Part shown: positions 8,501 to 17,494 of the stretch, piece after piece
Layout of the letters: each line of letters begins with the position of its first letter
Position numbering within the stretch: position 1 is the stretch's first letter
Assembly: GCA_947470855.1 (NCBI GenBank)
Contig: CANIUQ010000011.1
Location: 1 to 49,682 of the forward strand
From: Opitutia bacterium
GTDB lineage: Bacteria; Verrucomicrobiota; Verrucomicrobiia; Opitutales; UBA953
Length of the DNA: 49,682 bases
Reading direction: 5' to 3'
Position numbers and translations under genes: made by a program
Notes under the pieces: generated by a model
Database searches by the model: none
What the model saw: only the letters and a program-made list of their open reading frames with translations
What the model was told of the DNA's origin: nothing

Positions 8501-10897
8501 ATGAAGGCATCGTTTTCGAAGACAGGGTCAACCTTGAAAGGACTCGGCTTGCTCCCCGCGGAGGAGTTGCTTTATCTCACATGGCTGATGGGTTTTTTCG
8601 CACTCACTTTAACTGCAGGTTTATCCCTCATGGGCATTGTATCGATTGCCTTGTTGGTTTATTTAGTCAGTCAAATTCTGCGACGTGATCGTAGGATGGG
8701 TTTGGCCTATGGTGTGGTGCGAGCCCTTTGTTTAGTCGTCGTTAAATTTTTCTACAGGGTAAGGACCAAAGGTATGGAAAACATTCCTGCGGAAGGCGGC
8801 GTTCTATTGCTCTGTAACCATGTTTCTTATGTCGATGTTGTGATTCTCGGTGTTGTCACTCGACGCCCGATTCGCTTCCTTTCTTGGGAAGGATTTGAGC
8901 GACATTTCTTGATGCGCTGGGTTATGCGCACGATGAACACGATTCCGGTGGCGGAAGAGAAAGCAAAAGAGGCTATTCAAAAAGCCGCAGAAGCTTTGCA
9001 GTCCGGTGAAATCGTTTGTATTTTTCCAGAGGGTCACGTTACGCGTAATGGAACCATTGCCGCGCTTCGACGAGGTTATGAACTGATTGCCCGACGGGCG
9101 GGGGTGCCATTGGTTCCTCTGGCGATTGATGGATTGTGGGGATCGATTTTTAGTTTCCATGGAGGAAAGTTTTTTTGGAAAATGCCCAAGCATTTTCGAC
9201 GCCCGATAACGGTTGTGGTCGGTCATCCCTATGCCGCCACGGAGCATGCGACAACGCGCTATCGCTTGTTGGAGTTAGCGGCTGAAGCGTTTGCCATGCG
9301 CCCTTCTTTGCAGGGGCATTTAGCGCAAGACATTGTCCGTGGCTTATCCAGTAAAGCAGGGCAGGTTGTTTTGATTGATCGCACCCAGCAACGTCGACCC
9401 TTTACTGGAGCAGTCCTATGGTCGCTGTCCTATCTCTTGGCTCAGTATCTTAAGAAAAAAGTTAAGTCCAAGCGTATCGCGATTGTTTTGCCTCCTGGTG
9501 TTGGCGCGACCGTGGCGAACACGGCTTGTCTTTTAGCTGATAAAATTCCTGTGAATGTTAATTTCACTTTGGGGCGTGAGCAAATTTCCTCGTGTTTATC
9601 GCGTGCTGAAGTCGATTGGGTTATGACGGCGTCGGTCTTTCAGGAAAAACTAAACGAAAAGTTTCCCCATTTCCCTTGGGGTAATCAGGTCATCGATGTG
9701 GCAGATTTTTTATTAAAGTTATCGCGGGTTAAAATTATCTGGTGGGTGTTAGGGGCTCGGCTTTTGCCTTCTTGGATATTGGCAAAACTTTGTGGTGTTC
9801 CAGTTGAAGGTGGAAATCGCGAGGCCGCATTGCTTTTTACGAGCGGAAGTTCGGGCGAGCCGAAAGGCGTGGTGCTTTCGCATCGCAACTTACTGGCGAA
9901 TTTGCGGCAGATTGAAGACGCTGATATTTTACCTCCCCGTGCATTCTTGTTAACGGGGCTACCCGTTTTTCATAGTTTCGGATTTACTGTCGGGCTTTGG
10001 TATTGCTTAACGCGTGATGCGACAGTGGTCACGATACCTTCTCCGTTAGATACAGCGGCAGCTGTGCAAGCGATTAGGGATGAAAAAATTACTGTTCATG
10101 TTGGCACGCCAACTTTTATCAGGCCTTATTTGAGACGGGCCCAAGCGGAGGATTTTGCCTCTTTAGAGTGGGTTGTCGTTGGCGCCGAAAAATTGCCTCA
10201 AGATTTAGCGACAGCGTTTCTCAAACAATTGGAGACGCCTTTGTTGGAGGGGTATGGAATTACAGAGACCAGCCCAGTGCTTTCGGTTAATTTGCCCGAT
10301 CGTCTTGATGAGACTGCTCCGCAAGGGGTTTGGAAGGGGAATGTGCCAGGTTCTGTAGGACGTCCAGTGATGGGTGTGGCGGTGCGTTTTCGTCAGGTTG
10401 ATTCTGGCGAACTTTTAGCTCCAGGAGAAATCGGCCTTTTAGAAGTTAAGGGTGCTAATATTTTTTCGCATTATTTAAACGATCCATCGCACACCGATGA
10501 AGTTTTACACCAAGGATGGTATCGTACAGGTGACATCGGTCGAATGGATGAAGAGGGGTTCCTTTATTTATCAGGTCGCCTATCGCGATTTTCAAAAATT
10601 GGCGGTGAAATGGTGCCGCATGGATTGGTCGAACAAGCTTTGCTGAAAGTTTTAGGGTGCGAGGGGCAATCAGACTGGGTTTTGGCGGTTACGGCACGGA
10701 CGGATGCGGTAAAAGGCGAGCACCTCGTCGTTATTCACACGCTAGATATCGACTCCGAGTCTGTGCAAGTCTCTCTGGTGACGGCAGGGTTGCCCAATTT
10801 ATGGATTCCAAAAGTGTTTAAGAAAGTACCCAAGATTCCCATTTTGGGCACGGGTAAGCTAGATTTAAACACCTTACGCCAACTGGCACAGGGTTGA
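8501..10897 (+). CDS. aas: Lysophospholipid acyltransferase / acyl-ACP synthetase fusion (Aas-like)
   Basis: The two parts suggest re-acylation of lysophospholipids at the inner membrane: a synthetase activates a fatty acid and the acyltransferase moves it to the lipid. An N-terminal hydrophobic segment (about residues 25-60) leads into a PlsC domain with the HX4D motif NHVSYVD and the FPEGHVTRNG block. From about residue 260 to the end is an AMP-binding domain with LLFTSGSSGEPKGVVLSHRNL, the GYGITETSP motif and WYRTGDIGRMDEEGFLYLSGR. The length of 798 compares with about 719 for E. coli Aas. The first in-frame ATG is at 8501, only 8 bp from the divergent yejB start; a later start (ATG 8588) is possible. 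It could act on another acyl acceptor. Confidence 0.88.
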   Translation: MKASFSKTGSTLKGLGLLPAEELLYLTWLMGFFALTLTAGLSLMGIVSIALLVYLVSQILRRDRRMGLAYGVVRALCLVVVKFFYRVRTKGMENIPAEGGVLLLCNHVSYVDVVILGVVTRRPIRFLSWEGFERHFLMRWVMRTMNTIPVAEEKAKEAIQKAAEALQSGEIVCIFPEGHVTRNGTIAALRRGYELIARRAGVPLVPLAIDGLWGSIFSFHGGKFFWKMPKHFRRPITVVVGHPYAATEHATTRYRLLELAAEAFAMRPSLQGHLAQDIVRGLSSKAGQVVLIDRTQQRRPFTGAVLWSLSYLLAQYLKKKVKSKRIAIVLPPGVGATVANTACLLADKIPVNVNFTLGREQISSCLSRAEVDWVMTASVFQEKLNEKFPHFPWGNQVIDVADFLLKLSRVKIIWWVLGARLLPSWILAKLCGVPVEGGNREAALLFTSGSSGEPKGVVLSHRNLLANLRQIEDADILPPRAFLLTGLPVFHSFGFTVGLWYCLTRDATVVTIPSPLDTAAAVQAIRDEKITVHVGTPTFIRPYLRRAQAEDFASLEWVVVGAEKLPQDLATAFLKQLETPLLEGYGITETSPVLSVNLPDRLDETAPQGVWKGNVPGSVGRPVMGVAVRFRQVDSGELLAPGEIGLLEVKGANIFSHYLNDPSHTDEVLHQGWYRTGDIGRMDEEGFLYLSGRLSRFSKIGGEMVPHGLVEQALLKVLGCEGQSDWVLAVTARTDAVKGEHLVVIHTLDIDSESVQVSLVTAGLPNLWIPKVFKKVPKIPILGTGKLDLNTLRQLAQG

Positions 10898-10947
10898 CAC
10901 GGTTTTGGCTCGCTTGTGGCTTATCTTAAGTTGTGTTTAATTCCTCT

Positions 10948-13476
10948 ATGTCTCCGTCCAAGAAAACCCCTTTAAAAACGAAAACCAAAGCCAAGGCGAA
11001 GGTAGCAAAAAAGAAGTCCTCCGTATCGTCTTTGGCCACTCCTTCCGCGCAAGAGTTTCGCGAAGCTATTCTTCGTCATCTTAAAAGTACTTTTGCTCGA
11101 GATACCGTTACAGCGAGTCGCAATGATTGGTGGTTGGCGACTTGTATGGCGGCTCGAGATTTAACCTTGGAGCGTTACATCTCTACTCAGACCGTGCACG
11201 TGAATAAGAATGTGCGTCGAGTTTATTATTTATCTTTGGAGTATTTGATGGGTCGTGTGCTCTCTAATAATTTGGTCAATTTGCGTGTGCGTAAGGTGGC
11301 GGCAGCGGCTTTAAAAAGTTTAGGACAAGATTTAGAGGTGGTTGCTAATGAGGAAGCCGATATGGGTCTGGGTAATGGTGGTCTAGGTCGATTGGCAGCT
11401 TGTTTCTTGGACTCGCTTGCCACGATGGATATTCCTGCGATTGGTTATGGAATTCATTACGAATTTGGTCTCTTCCGACAAACCTTTGTCCAAGGTCGTC
11501 AGATTGAAGTCGCCGATGCTTGGTTAGAGAACAACAACCCTTGGTTGATTCGTCGTCCTAACTTCCGTGTTCGTGTCCCACTATACGGTCGGGTGGTCAA
11601 TCGGATTGATGATCGCGGCAACCATCAGGCTGAACTCGTGGATACCAAAGATTTAGTCGGAGTGCCATGGGATGTGCCGATTGCTGGATTTAATGCGAGT
11701 AGCGTCAATTTCCTGCGCCTTTGGGAGTCTCGTGCGACAACGGATTTTGATTTCCGTGCTTTTGACCGCGGTGGCTATGTTGAGGCTGTTCATGAACGGG
11801 ATTCCAGTGAAACTGTTTCCCGCGTCCTTTATCCCAATGACAGTACGGAAAGTGGGAAAGAGCTACGTTTAGTTCAGCAAATTTTCTTCGTCTCTTGTTC
11901 ATTGCAGGACATTTTACGACGCCATTTACGTTCCAATAAGGATTGGTCTAATTTACCTGAAAAGGTGGCGATTCAGTTGAACGATACGCATCCTGCAGTT
12001 TCGGTGGCGGAATTGATGCGTCTCTTGGTGGATGAAAATCGTTTAACCTGGGAGGATGCTTGGAAAATTTGCACCCAAGTATTTAGTTATACTAATCACA
12101 CATTACTACCAGAAGCCCTCGAATCATGGTCCTTGTCTCTCTTTGAGAAAGTGCTTCCACGTCATTTAGAAATTATTTACGAAATTAATCGTCGTCATTT
12201 AGAAGAAGTGGAGCGGAAGTGGCCTGGCGATGATGCGAAAAAATCAGAACTCTCCATTATTCAGGAAGGTGGAGTTAAGCGCGTTCGTATGGCCCATTTA
12301 GCCGTGGTGGGATCGCATCACGTCAATGGCGTTGCTGAATTACACACCCGACTCTTACGGGCTCATCTCTTCCCCAGTTTTGATGAACTGTGGCCAGGTA
12401 AATTCGTTAATGTGACTAATGGTGTAACCCCTCGTCGATGGATTAGAGGCTGCAATCCTGCCTTAGCTGCACTTTGTGACGAGACTGCTGGTCAGGGGTG
12501 GGAAACAAATCTCAAGCAATTACATAAACTCGATGTCTTGGCGGATCGTCCAGCCTTTCAGAAAGAGTTTATGGCGATTAAGCGGGCTAACAAAGTTAAA
12601 CTAGCTACCCGTATTCAAGAACTCATTGGCGTCGAGGTGTCGCCCGATGCGCTCTTTGATGTCCAGATAAAGCGATTGCATGAGTATAAGCGTCAGCATC
12701 TTAATCTTCTGCACATTCTTTATTTGTATCGGAAAATTTTAAACAACCCAGAGGCACAAGTTCAACCTCGAGTCTGTATTTTTGGTGCAAAAGCTGCGCC
12801 GGGTTATGCCTTAGCTAAGCATATTATTCATGCCATTAACCGCGTTGCCTTGATCATTAATCATGACGAGCGAGTAAAAGGTTTATTGAAGGTTGTTTTC
12901 TTGCCTGATTATCGTGTCTCCTTGGCTGAGCAGATTATACCTGCAGCCGATTTATCGGAGCAGATTTCGACGGCTGGCAAAGAAGCTTCGGGCACAGGAA
13001 ATATGAAACTTGCTCTCAATGGAGCGGTGACGATTGGCACAATGGATGGTGCCAATGTTGAAATTCATGAAGAAGTCGGTGATGAGAATATCTTTATTTT
13101 CGGACTCGAAGTCGACGAAGTCGCCGAACTTTACGCTCGAGGTTACGACCCTCGTGCTGTCTTGAATGAAGACCCAGAATTGGCTGCTCTCTTGGATTGG
13201 CTCCGTTCCGATTACTTTACACCCGAGCAACCTGGCGTCTTGTCACCCGTGGTCGATTCCCTTGTTGAAGGTGGCGACCCCTATTTAGTCTTGGCTGACT
13301 TCCGTAGTTACGTGGCCGCCCAAGCGAAGGCGGAGGAGGCATTTGCTGACCCCCAAAAGTGGGCAGCCATGGCCATTCGTAACGTTGCGCGTTGTGCCAA
13401 ATTCTCCTCCGATCGCTCCATTAACGATTATGCCAAAAAGATTTGGCATACGAAATCCCAACCGATTCCACGTTAA
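10948..13476 (+). CDS. glgP: Glycogen phosphorylase (GT35)
   Basis: This enzyme releases glucose-1-phosphate from glycogen using pyridoxal phosphate as cofactor. It has 842 residues from the ATG at 10948; a GTG at 10933 is also in frame, but the ATG is the simpler choice. The PLP-binding Lys687 lies in [15 protein letters not shown]. Other family blocks are [59 protein letters not shown] and [12 protein letters not shown]. The first 25 or so residues are a Lys- and Ala-rich extension ([20 protein letters not shown]) not needed for catalysis. No Shine-Dalgarno is visible. With glgA on the other strand, the window holds synthesis and breakdown of glycogen. Confidence 0.97.
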   Translation: MSPSKKTPLKTKTKAKAKVAKKKSSVSSLATPSAQEFREAILRHLKSTFARDTVTASRNDWWLATCMAARDLTLERYISTQTVHVNKNVRRVYYLSLEYLMGRVLSNNLVNLRVRKVAAAALKSLGQDLEVVANEEADMGLGNGGLGRLAACFLDSLATMDIPAIGYGIHYEFGLFRQTFVQGRQIEVADAWLENNNPWLIRRPNFRVRVPLYGRVVNRIDDRGNHQAELVDTKDLVGVPWDVPIAGFNASSVNFLRLWESRATTDFDFRAFDRGGYVEAVHERDSSETVSRVLYPNDSTESGKELRLVQQIFFVSCSLQDILRRHLRSNKDWSNLPEKVAIQLNDTHPAVSVAELMRLLVDENRLTWEDAWKICTQVFSYTNHTLLPEALESWSLSLFEKVLPRHLEIIYEINRRHLEEVERKWPGDDAKKSELSIIQEGGVKRVRMAHLAVVGSHHVNGVAELHTRLLRAHLFPSFDELWPGKFVNVTNGVTPRRWIRGCNPALAALCDETAGQGWETNLKQLHKLDVLADRPAFQKEFMAIKRANKVKLATRIQELIGVEVSPDALFDVQIKRLHEYKRQHLNLLHILYLYRKILNNPEAQVQPRVCIFGAKAAPGYALAKHIIHAINRVALIINHDERVKGLLKVVFLPDYRVSLAEQIIPAADLSEQISTAGKEASGTGNMKLALNGAVTIGTMDGANVEIHEEVGDENIFIFGLEVDEVAELYARGYDPRAVLNEDPELAALLDWLRSDYFTPEQPGVLSPVVDSLVEGGDPYLVLADFRSYVAAQAKAEEAFADPQKWAAMAIRNVARCAKFSSDRSINDYAKKIWHTKSQPIPR

Positions 13477-13520
13477 CTCGAGATTGAGATTTTCATTAAA
13501 GTGCCCACACTAAACTTACT

Positions 13521-14390
13521 TTGCGTGGGTTACTTTCCATTTTCTCTGGTCTTTTTTTAGGGCTTTCAGTTTTGCTTGCACAGCAAGCTCCTGGGGCACC
13601 TAAGCGTGCGGGCTATACGGCGAGCAGCGAGGGTGGTATCGAAGGTAAGCAGTTCATCCATTACGATGAAGAGGGAAGAGTGATTGAATCTAATCTCGTT
13701 AATCCTTTACCGACTAAAAAAGTTGAACCTCGTCCTTTGCCCGAAGTTACTCGTTCTCCCTTGGCGAAGCCTAGTGTTGAGCCGGTTGGACCTCCCGTGT
13801 CTCAGGGCATGTATACAGCCGATGGTCGCAAGTTGCCTTTTTCAATTGAAGGCAAGGGTGGAGCTAAGACGGTTGATGACTCGGTCGATTTTAATGCGGC
13901 TTTGAAAAAAGCCAGTAAGGGCTCTGATTTGTTAGAAAAAAGATACGAGATTGGAAATGCTACATTGACGGAAGATACGCCTTATTCGCGTGAGGCGAAC
14001 TTACTTAGTTTTGATAGTTGGCATGGTAAGTATGATACTTTTGGACGAGTCAAATCTGACATCGAAGTTGCAGATTCTTTTGATCGAGGTGAGCCCCGTG
14101 CCAAAAATACCGTGGAGATAAAATCCATCGAAAGGGATGAGTCCATTTGGTCTCGAAAGATGACGGATATCGCAGGAGTCGATGAGCGGTTGACTACCGA
14201 AAAGAACAGTAAGTTTTCCGTGGCCCCTCTTCCGGCCACAGAGCAATTAGCCCCTAAATCTTTGCAGGAATTATCCATGCAGGATATCAACCGCTATCAA
14301 TTTAGGCGTAATCGTTCAGATGAGCCTGGGTTGCCCTTTGTTCGCCCAGGCTCAGACCAGGTCCAGACCCTCAAGTCGGGGTCACAATAG
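13521..14390 (+). CDS. Secreted proline-rich protein of unknown function
   Basis: I do not recognise a family. The 289-residue product begins with a clear signal peptide (RGLLSIFSGLFLGLSVLLAQ, cleavage likely after LAQ). The mature protein is polar and rich in Pro, Lys, Glu and Ser, with long low-complexity stretches. There are no Cys residues and no membrane segments, so it may be a disordered periplasmic or surface protein. The only usable start in frame is TTG at 13521: a TAA lies at 13497 and no ATG or GTG occurs between them. The last 70 bases contain a perfect 10-bp inverted repeat (14321-14354). It lies between glgP and the adenylate kinase-like gene on the same strand. Confidence 0.72.
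   Translation: MRGLLSIFSGLFLGLSVLLAQQAPGAPKRAGYTASSEGGIEGKQFIHYDEEGRVIESNLVNPLPTKKVEPRPLPEVTRSPLAKPSVEPVGPPVSQGMYTADGRKLPFSIEGKGGAKTVDDSVDFNAALKKASKGSDLLEKRYEIGNATLTEDTPYSREANLLSFDSWHGKYDTFGRVKSDIEVADSFDRGEPRAKNTVEIKSIERDESIWSRKMTDIAGVDERLTTEKNSKFSVAPLPATEQLAPKSLQELSMQDINRYQFRRNRSDEPGLPFVRPGSDQVQTLKSGSQ
14321..14354 (+). repeat. Perfect 10-bp inverted repeat inside the 3' end of a coding region
   Basis: TGAGCCTGGG (14321-14330) is mirrored exactly by CCCAGGCTCA (14345-14354), with a 14-base loop. A second, weaker stem (GACCC/GGGTC) follows before the stop codon, and a T5 run lies just after it near 14400. The arrangement could weaken transcription toward the next gene or protect the mRNA 3' end. 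It also encodes sensible protein, so its role is uncertain. Confidence 0.5.
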
Positions 14391-14447
14391 CCCCCTTTTT
14401 GCCTCGCAGTTTGTTCAGTGACGTTTATGTAAAATCTTCTTCCCCCT

Positions 14448-15650
14448 ATGAGCGAAGCTCTCAGCAAGTCCAACGGCAGTGCGGTATCCGACCTCGAGGT
14501 CAAAGATGCCCAGATTATTTTTGATGCCGTTTGGTCTGGTTTAGAGCGTGAATTTGGACGAGCCAAGCTCTCTTTTCCTCGGGAAATTTTTTGGCTCAAT
14601 GGCGCACCTGGTGCTGGTAAGGGCACGAACACTCAATTCATTTTACAGTACCGCGACTATGGGGCTGAACCGATTGTCATCAGCGATCTTCTCTCCAGCC
14701 CCGAAGCGAAGAAGCGAATTGATGCAGGTATGTTGGTCGGTGACCGCGAAGTGGTTGAATTACTCTTCCGCAAATTACTTGAGCCGAAGTACGTGACAGG
14801 GGCAGTCGTCGATGGGTTTCCTCGCTCGATGGTGCAAGTGGAATGCTTAAAAATGCTTTTTGCTCGGTTAAATGATTTGCGCCAAGAATTCCGCAATACC
14901 CCTGAGGCGGTTCGTTTCCCCAAACCACATTTTCATATTTTAGTCCTTTTTGTGGATGAAAATGAATCGGTGCGTCGTCAGTTATTACGCGGTGAACAAA
15001 CTTTGGAAGCCAATAAAAAGGCGGCGAGCGAGGGTGGTGCGTTACAAGAGGTGCGGAAGACTGACCTAAGTGCAGAAGCCGCACGCAATCGTTACCGTGT
15101 CTTTAAAGAGCGGACCTATGAGCCTTTGCAGTCGTTGCGCGATATTTTCCATTATCATTTTATCAATGCCCATGGCTCTTTGCCCGAGGTGCAGGCCCGT
15201 ATCATTAAGGAATTACAGTATCAAAGTTCTTTGGAATTATCTGAAGAGACTTACGATTTAATTTCTCCGATTCCTCTTTCGTCTCAGATTGTGCAACATG
15301 CTCGGCAGGATTTGGTGAGTCGTTTGGATGACTATGCTGAACGTCACACGGAGTTATTCCGTAAGGTGATTGCGGTGATTACGGAAAAATTCTTACCTAT
15401 CATTCGGGCTCATGCGATTTCGGGTCAGGCACACATCAATATCGAAACCACAGTTTTTGATGACCCCCTAGCCATTGCCATGTTCATCGATGTCTTTTCC
15501 GAGCGCGGATTCCATGCCGTTGTCGATCAGCATCGCATCGAGATTCCTGAGTCCTTTGACTTAAAAACCGGACAAGTAAAAACGCGTTTGAAAAAGGTTT
15601 GGCGTATTTCGATTCGTTTTGAAGGCTCTGAAATTCGTCGAGGAAGTTGA
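14448..15650 (+). CDS. Adenylate kinase-like nucleoside monophosphate kinase with C-terminal extension
   Basis: The N-terminal half is an adenylate kinase-type P-loop kinase. Walker A GAPGAGKGT is at residues 52-60, the GMLVGDREVV segment at about 94-103, and the DGFPRS nucleoside-monophosphate motif at 122-127. A pair of Arg-containing segments (RRQLLRGEQ and ARNRYRVF) stand where the lid and catalytic arginines would be. Bacterial Adk is about 180-220 residues; this protein has 400. The extra is an N-terminal stretch of about 45 residues and a C-terminal domain from about residue 270 that I cannot assign to a family. It could be the cell's main Adk or a specialised paralog; its substrate is inferred. 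A strong terminator follows at 15672. Confidence 0.8.
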   Translation: MSEALSKSNGSAVSDLEVKDAQIIFDAVWSGLEREFGRAKLSFPREIFWLNGAPGAGKGTNTQFILQYRDYGAEPIVISDLLSSPEAKKRIDAGMLVGDREVVELLFRKLLEPKYVTGAVVDGFPRSMVQVECLKMLFARLNDLRQEFRNTPEAVRFPKPHFHILVLFVDENESVRRQLLRGEQTLEANKKAASEGGALQEVRKTDLSAEAARNRYRVFKERTYEPLQSLRDIFHYHFINAHGSLPEVQARIIKELQYQSSLELSEETYDLISPIPLSSQIVQHARQDLVSRLDDYAERHTELFRKVIAVITEKFLPIIRAHAISGQAHINIETTVFDDPLAIAMFIDVFSERGFHAVVDQHRIEIPESFDLKTGQVKTRLKKVWRISIRFEGSEIRRGS

Positions 15651-15671
15651 GGGTGAATGAATCAGAAAAAT

Positions 15672-15699
15672 AAAAAAGCGACCGAATGGTCGCTTTTTT
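15672..15699. terminator. Bidirectional intrinsic terminator
   Basis: AAAAAAGCGACC, a GAAT tetraloop and GGTCGCTTTTTT form a perfect stem with A and T runs on both flanks. It lies between the convergent kinase gene (plus) and superoxide dismutase gene (minus) and can end transcription from both. Confidence 0.93.
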
Positions 15700-15721
15700 A
15701 TGAACTGAATGAGAAGAGCCC

Positions 15722-16453
15722 TTAGCGTAAAGCTTGGGTGTAAAGCTCGTTGGCTTTTTTCCAATCCACGACCTTCCAAAAGGCATCCACGTAATCGGGA
15801 CGGCGGTTCTGATATTTGAGGTAGTAAGCGTGTTCCCAGACATCCAAAGCTAAGACAGGTTTACCCGTTACTTCGGCAACTCCATGCATCAAAGGGCTGT
15901 CTTGATTGGGAGTAGAGGTGACGGCCAAAGTCTTATCGGCTTTAACAATAAGCCATGCCCATCCCGAGCCAAAGCGGCCAAGGGAAGCGGTTTTGAAAAG
16001 TGCTTTCAGGCCTTTTTCGCCTTCCAGCCCACCAAAAGTTTTTTGTATCGCTTCACCGAGTGCTCCAACTGGCTCGCCACCACCATTGGGTGAGAGAAGA
16101 TTCCAGAAGAGAGTATGATTAGCATGGCCACCTGCATTGTTACGCACGGCCGTACGAATGGACTCGGGGACTTTGCTTAAATCAGCGACGAGGGCATCGA
16201 CATCGGAGCCAGCTTGGAAATGGGGTTCTTTGGCTAGAGCGGCATTCAGATTGGTCACGTAAGCTTGGTGATGCTTGCCGTGGTGAATCTCCATTGTCAT
16301 TTGATCAATGTGAGGCTCTAAGGCATTATGAGCATAAGGAAGGGCAGGGAGGGTGTAGTTCATGGAGGGAGAGGAAGAGGAAAATAAAGTTGGGTAAGTA
16401 GTGATCGTAGCAAAAAGGGTGGTGCAGTTTTTAATGAAATGTCGTCGATGCAT
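15722..16453 (-). CDS. sodA: Superoxide dismutase (Fe/Mn family), possibly exported
   Basis: It converts superoxide to oxygen and hydrogen peroxide. Metal ligands are visible: His in the [10 protein letters not shown] block, His in [13 protein letters not shown], and Asp plus His in [10 protein letters not shown]. The [10 protein letters not shown] and NQDSPLM sequences favour the manganese type, though metal choice is inferred. Unlike the usual cytoplasmic enzyme, about 30 residues precede the normal start ([10 protein letters not shown] at residue 31). They begin [17 protein letters not shown], which resembles a twin-arginine signal (RRxFIK followed by a hydrophobic stretch). If used, the enzyme would be periplasmic. 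A cytoplasmic start at 16363 is the alternative; neither start has a Shine-Dalgarno. Confidence 0.92.
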   Translation of the reverse strand: MHRRHFIKNCTTLFATITTYPTLFSSSSPSMNYTLPALPYAHNALEPHIDQMTMEIHHGKHHQAYVTNLNAALAKEPHFQAGSDVDALVADLSKVPESIRTAVRNNAGGHANHTLFWNLLSPNGGGEPVGALGEAIQKTFGGLEGEKGLKALFKTASLGRFGSGWAWLIVKADKTLAVTSTPNQDSPLMHGVAEVTGKPVLALDVWEHAYYLKYQNRRPDYVDAFWKVVDWKKANELYTQALR

Positions 16454-16487
16454 CCGTTAGCGAGGGGGAAAGTGAAAGTTGGTCAAG

Positions 16488-17036
16488 TTAGTCGGCTAAA
16501 TCCTTGCCGCGTTTCATGGTAAAGTAAGCCTGTAAGATTTCGCGACAAGGTTCTTCGAGGATTCCGCGTGTAACCGTTACGCGGTGATTAAGTTTCGGCA
16601 ACGAATGCAGTTCCATGGCACCTCCCATACACCCCATTTTAGGATCACCCCAGGCATAGACTACCCGACCCAGTCGACTCATGATACTGGCTCCCGAGCA
16701 CATCGGACAAGGCTCCTTGGTCACATAAAGAGTGCAGTCATTAAGTCGCCAGTCCCCGATTTTTTTGGACGCTTGGGTAATAGCCAAAATTTCGGCGTGG
16801 GCAGTGGGGTCTCCCGTGCGTTCGACTTCATTGTGGGCTGCTGCGATGATTTCGCCTCCGCGTTCGATGATAGCCCCAATCGGCACCTCATCGATTCTCC
16901 AAGCGTCGACCGCCAGGTTGAACGCCAATGACATGAAAAAGGCATCATCTCGAATGAGTTGCGATGGACGCAGTTTCTCGAAAGGACAAACTAGCCCAGA
17001 AGGGGGGATTTGGCTTTCTCCAGTCATTTTTGGCAT
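16488..17036 (-). CDS. tadA: tRNA-specific adenosine deaminase
   Basis: TadA changes adenosine to inosine at the wobble position of tRNA-Arg(ACG). The zinc and proton-shuttle motif is HAEIL (after DPTA) and the Cys ligands are in KEPCPMCSGA. The DPKMGCMGG segment and a C-terminal EILQAYF stretch also fit. The 182 residues include an N-terminal extension of about 30 residues before the conserved start of the fold. An ATG at 17027 is an alternative start. It is 34 nt upstream of the superoxide dismutase gene on the same strand and divergent from infA. Confidence 0.95.
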   Translation of the reverse strand: MPKMTGESQIPPSGLVCPFEKLRPSQLIRDDAFFMSLAFNLAVDAWRIDEVPIGAIIERGGEIIAAAHNEVERTGDPTAHAEILAITQASKKIGDWRLNDCTLYVTKEPCPMCSGASIMSRLGRVVYAWGDPKMGCMGGAMELHSLPKLNHRVTVTRGILEEPCREILQAYFTMKRGKDLAD

Positions 17037-17134
17037 TTTTCAGACCCTTTTGCCGTTGGCAAGCGGGTAGGCGATAAGCAGCGACAGAGATTGACTCCCA
17101 GCCTAACCCTGCATGGATAGGTGTCGAAATAAGC

Positions 17135-17401
17135 ATGGCAGAAGAACCCGTTATCGAACTCGAAGGCAAAATCCTCCAAGTCCTCCCTGGAACAATGTTC
17201 CGAATCGAGCTTCCCAATAAGCATGTGGTTCTGGGTCGAATTTCTGGGCGTCTCCGCAAAAACTTTATTCGAATCAATCCCGGAGATCGCGTGAAGGTTG
17301 AGATGAGTCCAGCGGATTTGACCCAAGCGAGAATTATCTTCCGTTTGCGTGATTTCAATCCTCGTCCGATCAACGCTGCACCGCCTAAAAAACGTTACTA
17401 A
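17135..17401 (+). CDS. infA: Translation initiation factor IF-1
   Basis: IF-1 binds the A site of the 30S subunit during initiation. The 88-residue product has the S1/OB fold expected of IF-1: [20 protein letters not shown], then [26 protein letters not shown], then a basic tail ending PKKRY. IF-1 is usually about 72 residues; here the C-terminal tail is about 15 longer. The [13 protein letters not shown] segment matches the conserved end of the fold. It is a monocistronic gene between its own leader and a strong terminator at 17416. A loose promoter match (TTGACT at 17091) lies upstream. Confidence 0.95.
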   Translation: MAEEPVIELEGKILQVLPGTMFRIELPNKHVVLGRISGRLRKNFIRINPGDRVKVEMSPADLTQARIIFRLRDFNPRPINAAPPKKRY

Positions 17402-17415
17402 TTCCCCTTTTATGA

Positions 17416-17437
17416 CCCAGTTTTTACTGGGTTTTTT
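17416..17437 (+). terminator. Intrinsic terminator after infA
   Basis: CCCAGT, a TTTT loop and ACTGGG form a perfect 6-bp stem followed by T6, starting 15 bases after the infA stop codon. Confidence 0.92.
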
Positions 17438-17494
17438 CTTGCGAATAACAGGGGTTAATTAAAGAATGTTTACCTAACTTATCATCTTTTAATC

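Noticed and set aside
17091-17119. infA promoter (TTGACT with a poor -10)
   Set aside because: The -35 is good, but no convincing -10 lies at the right distance, so I do not list it as a feature.
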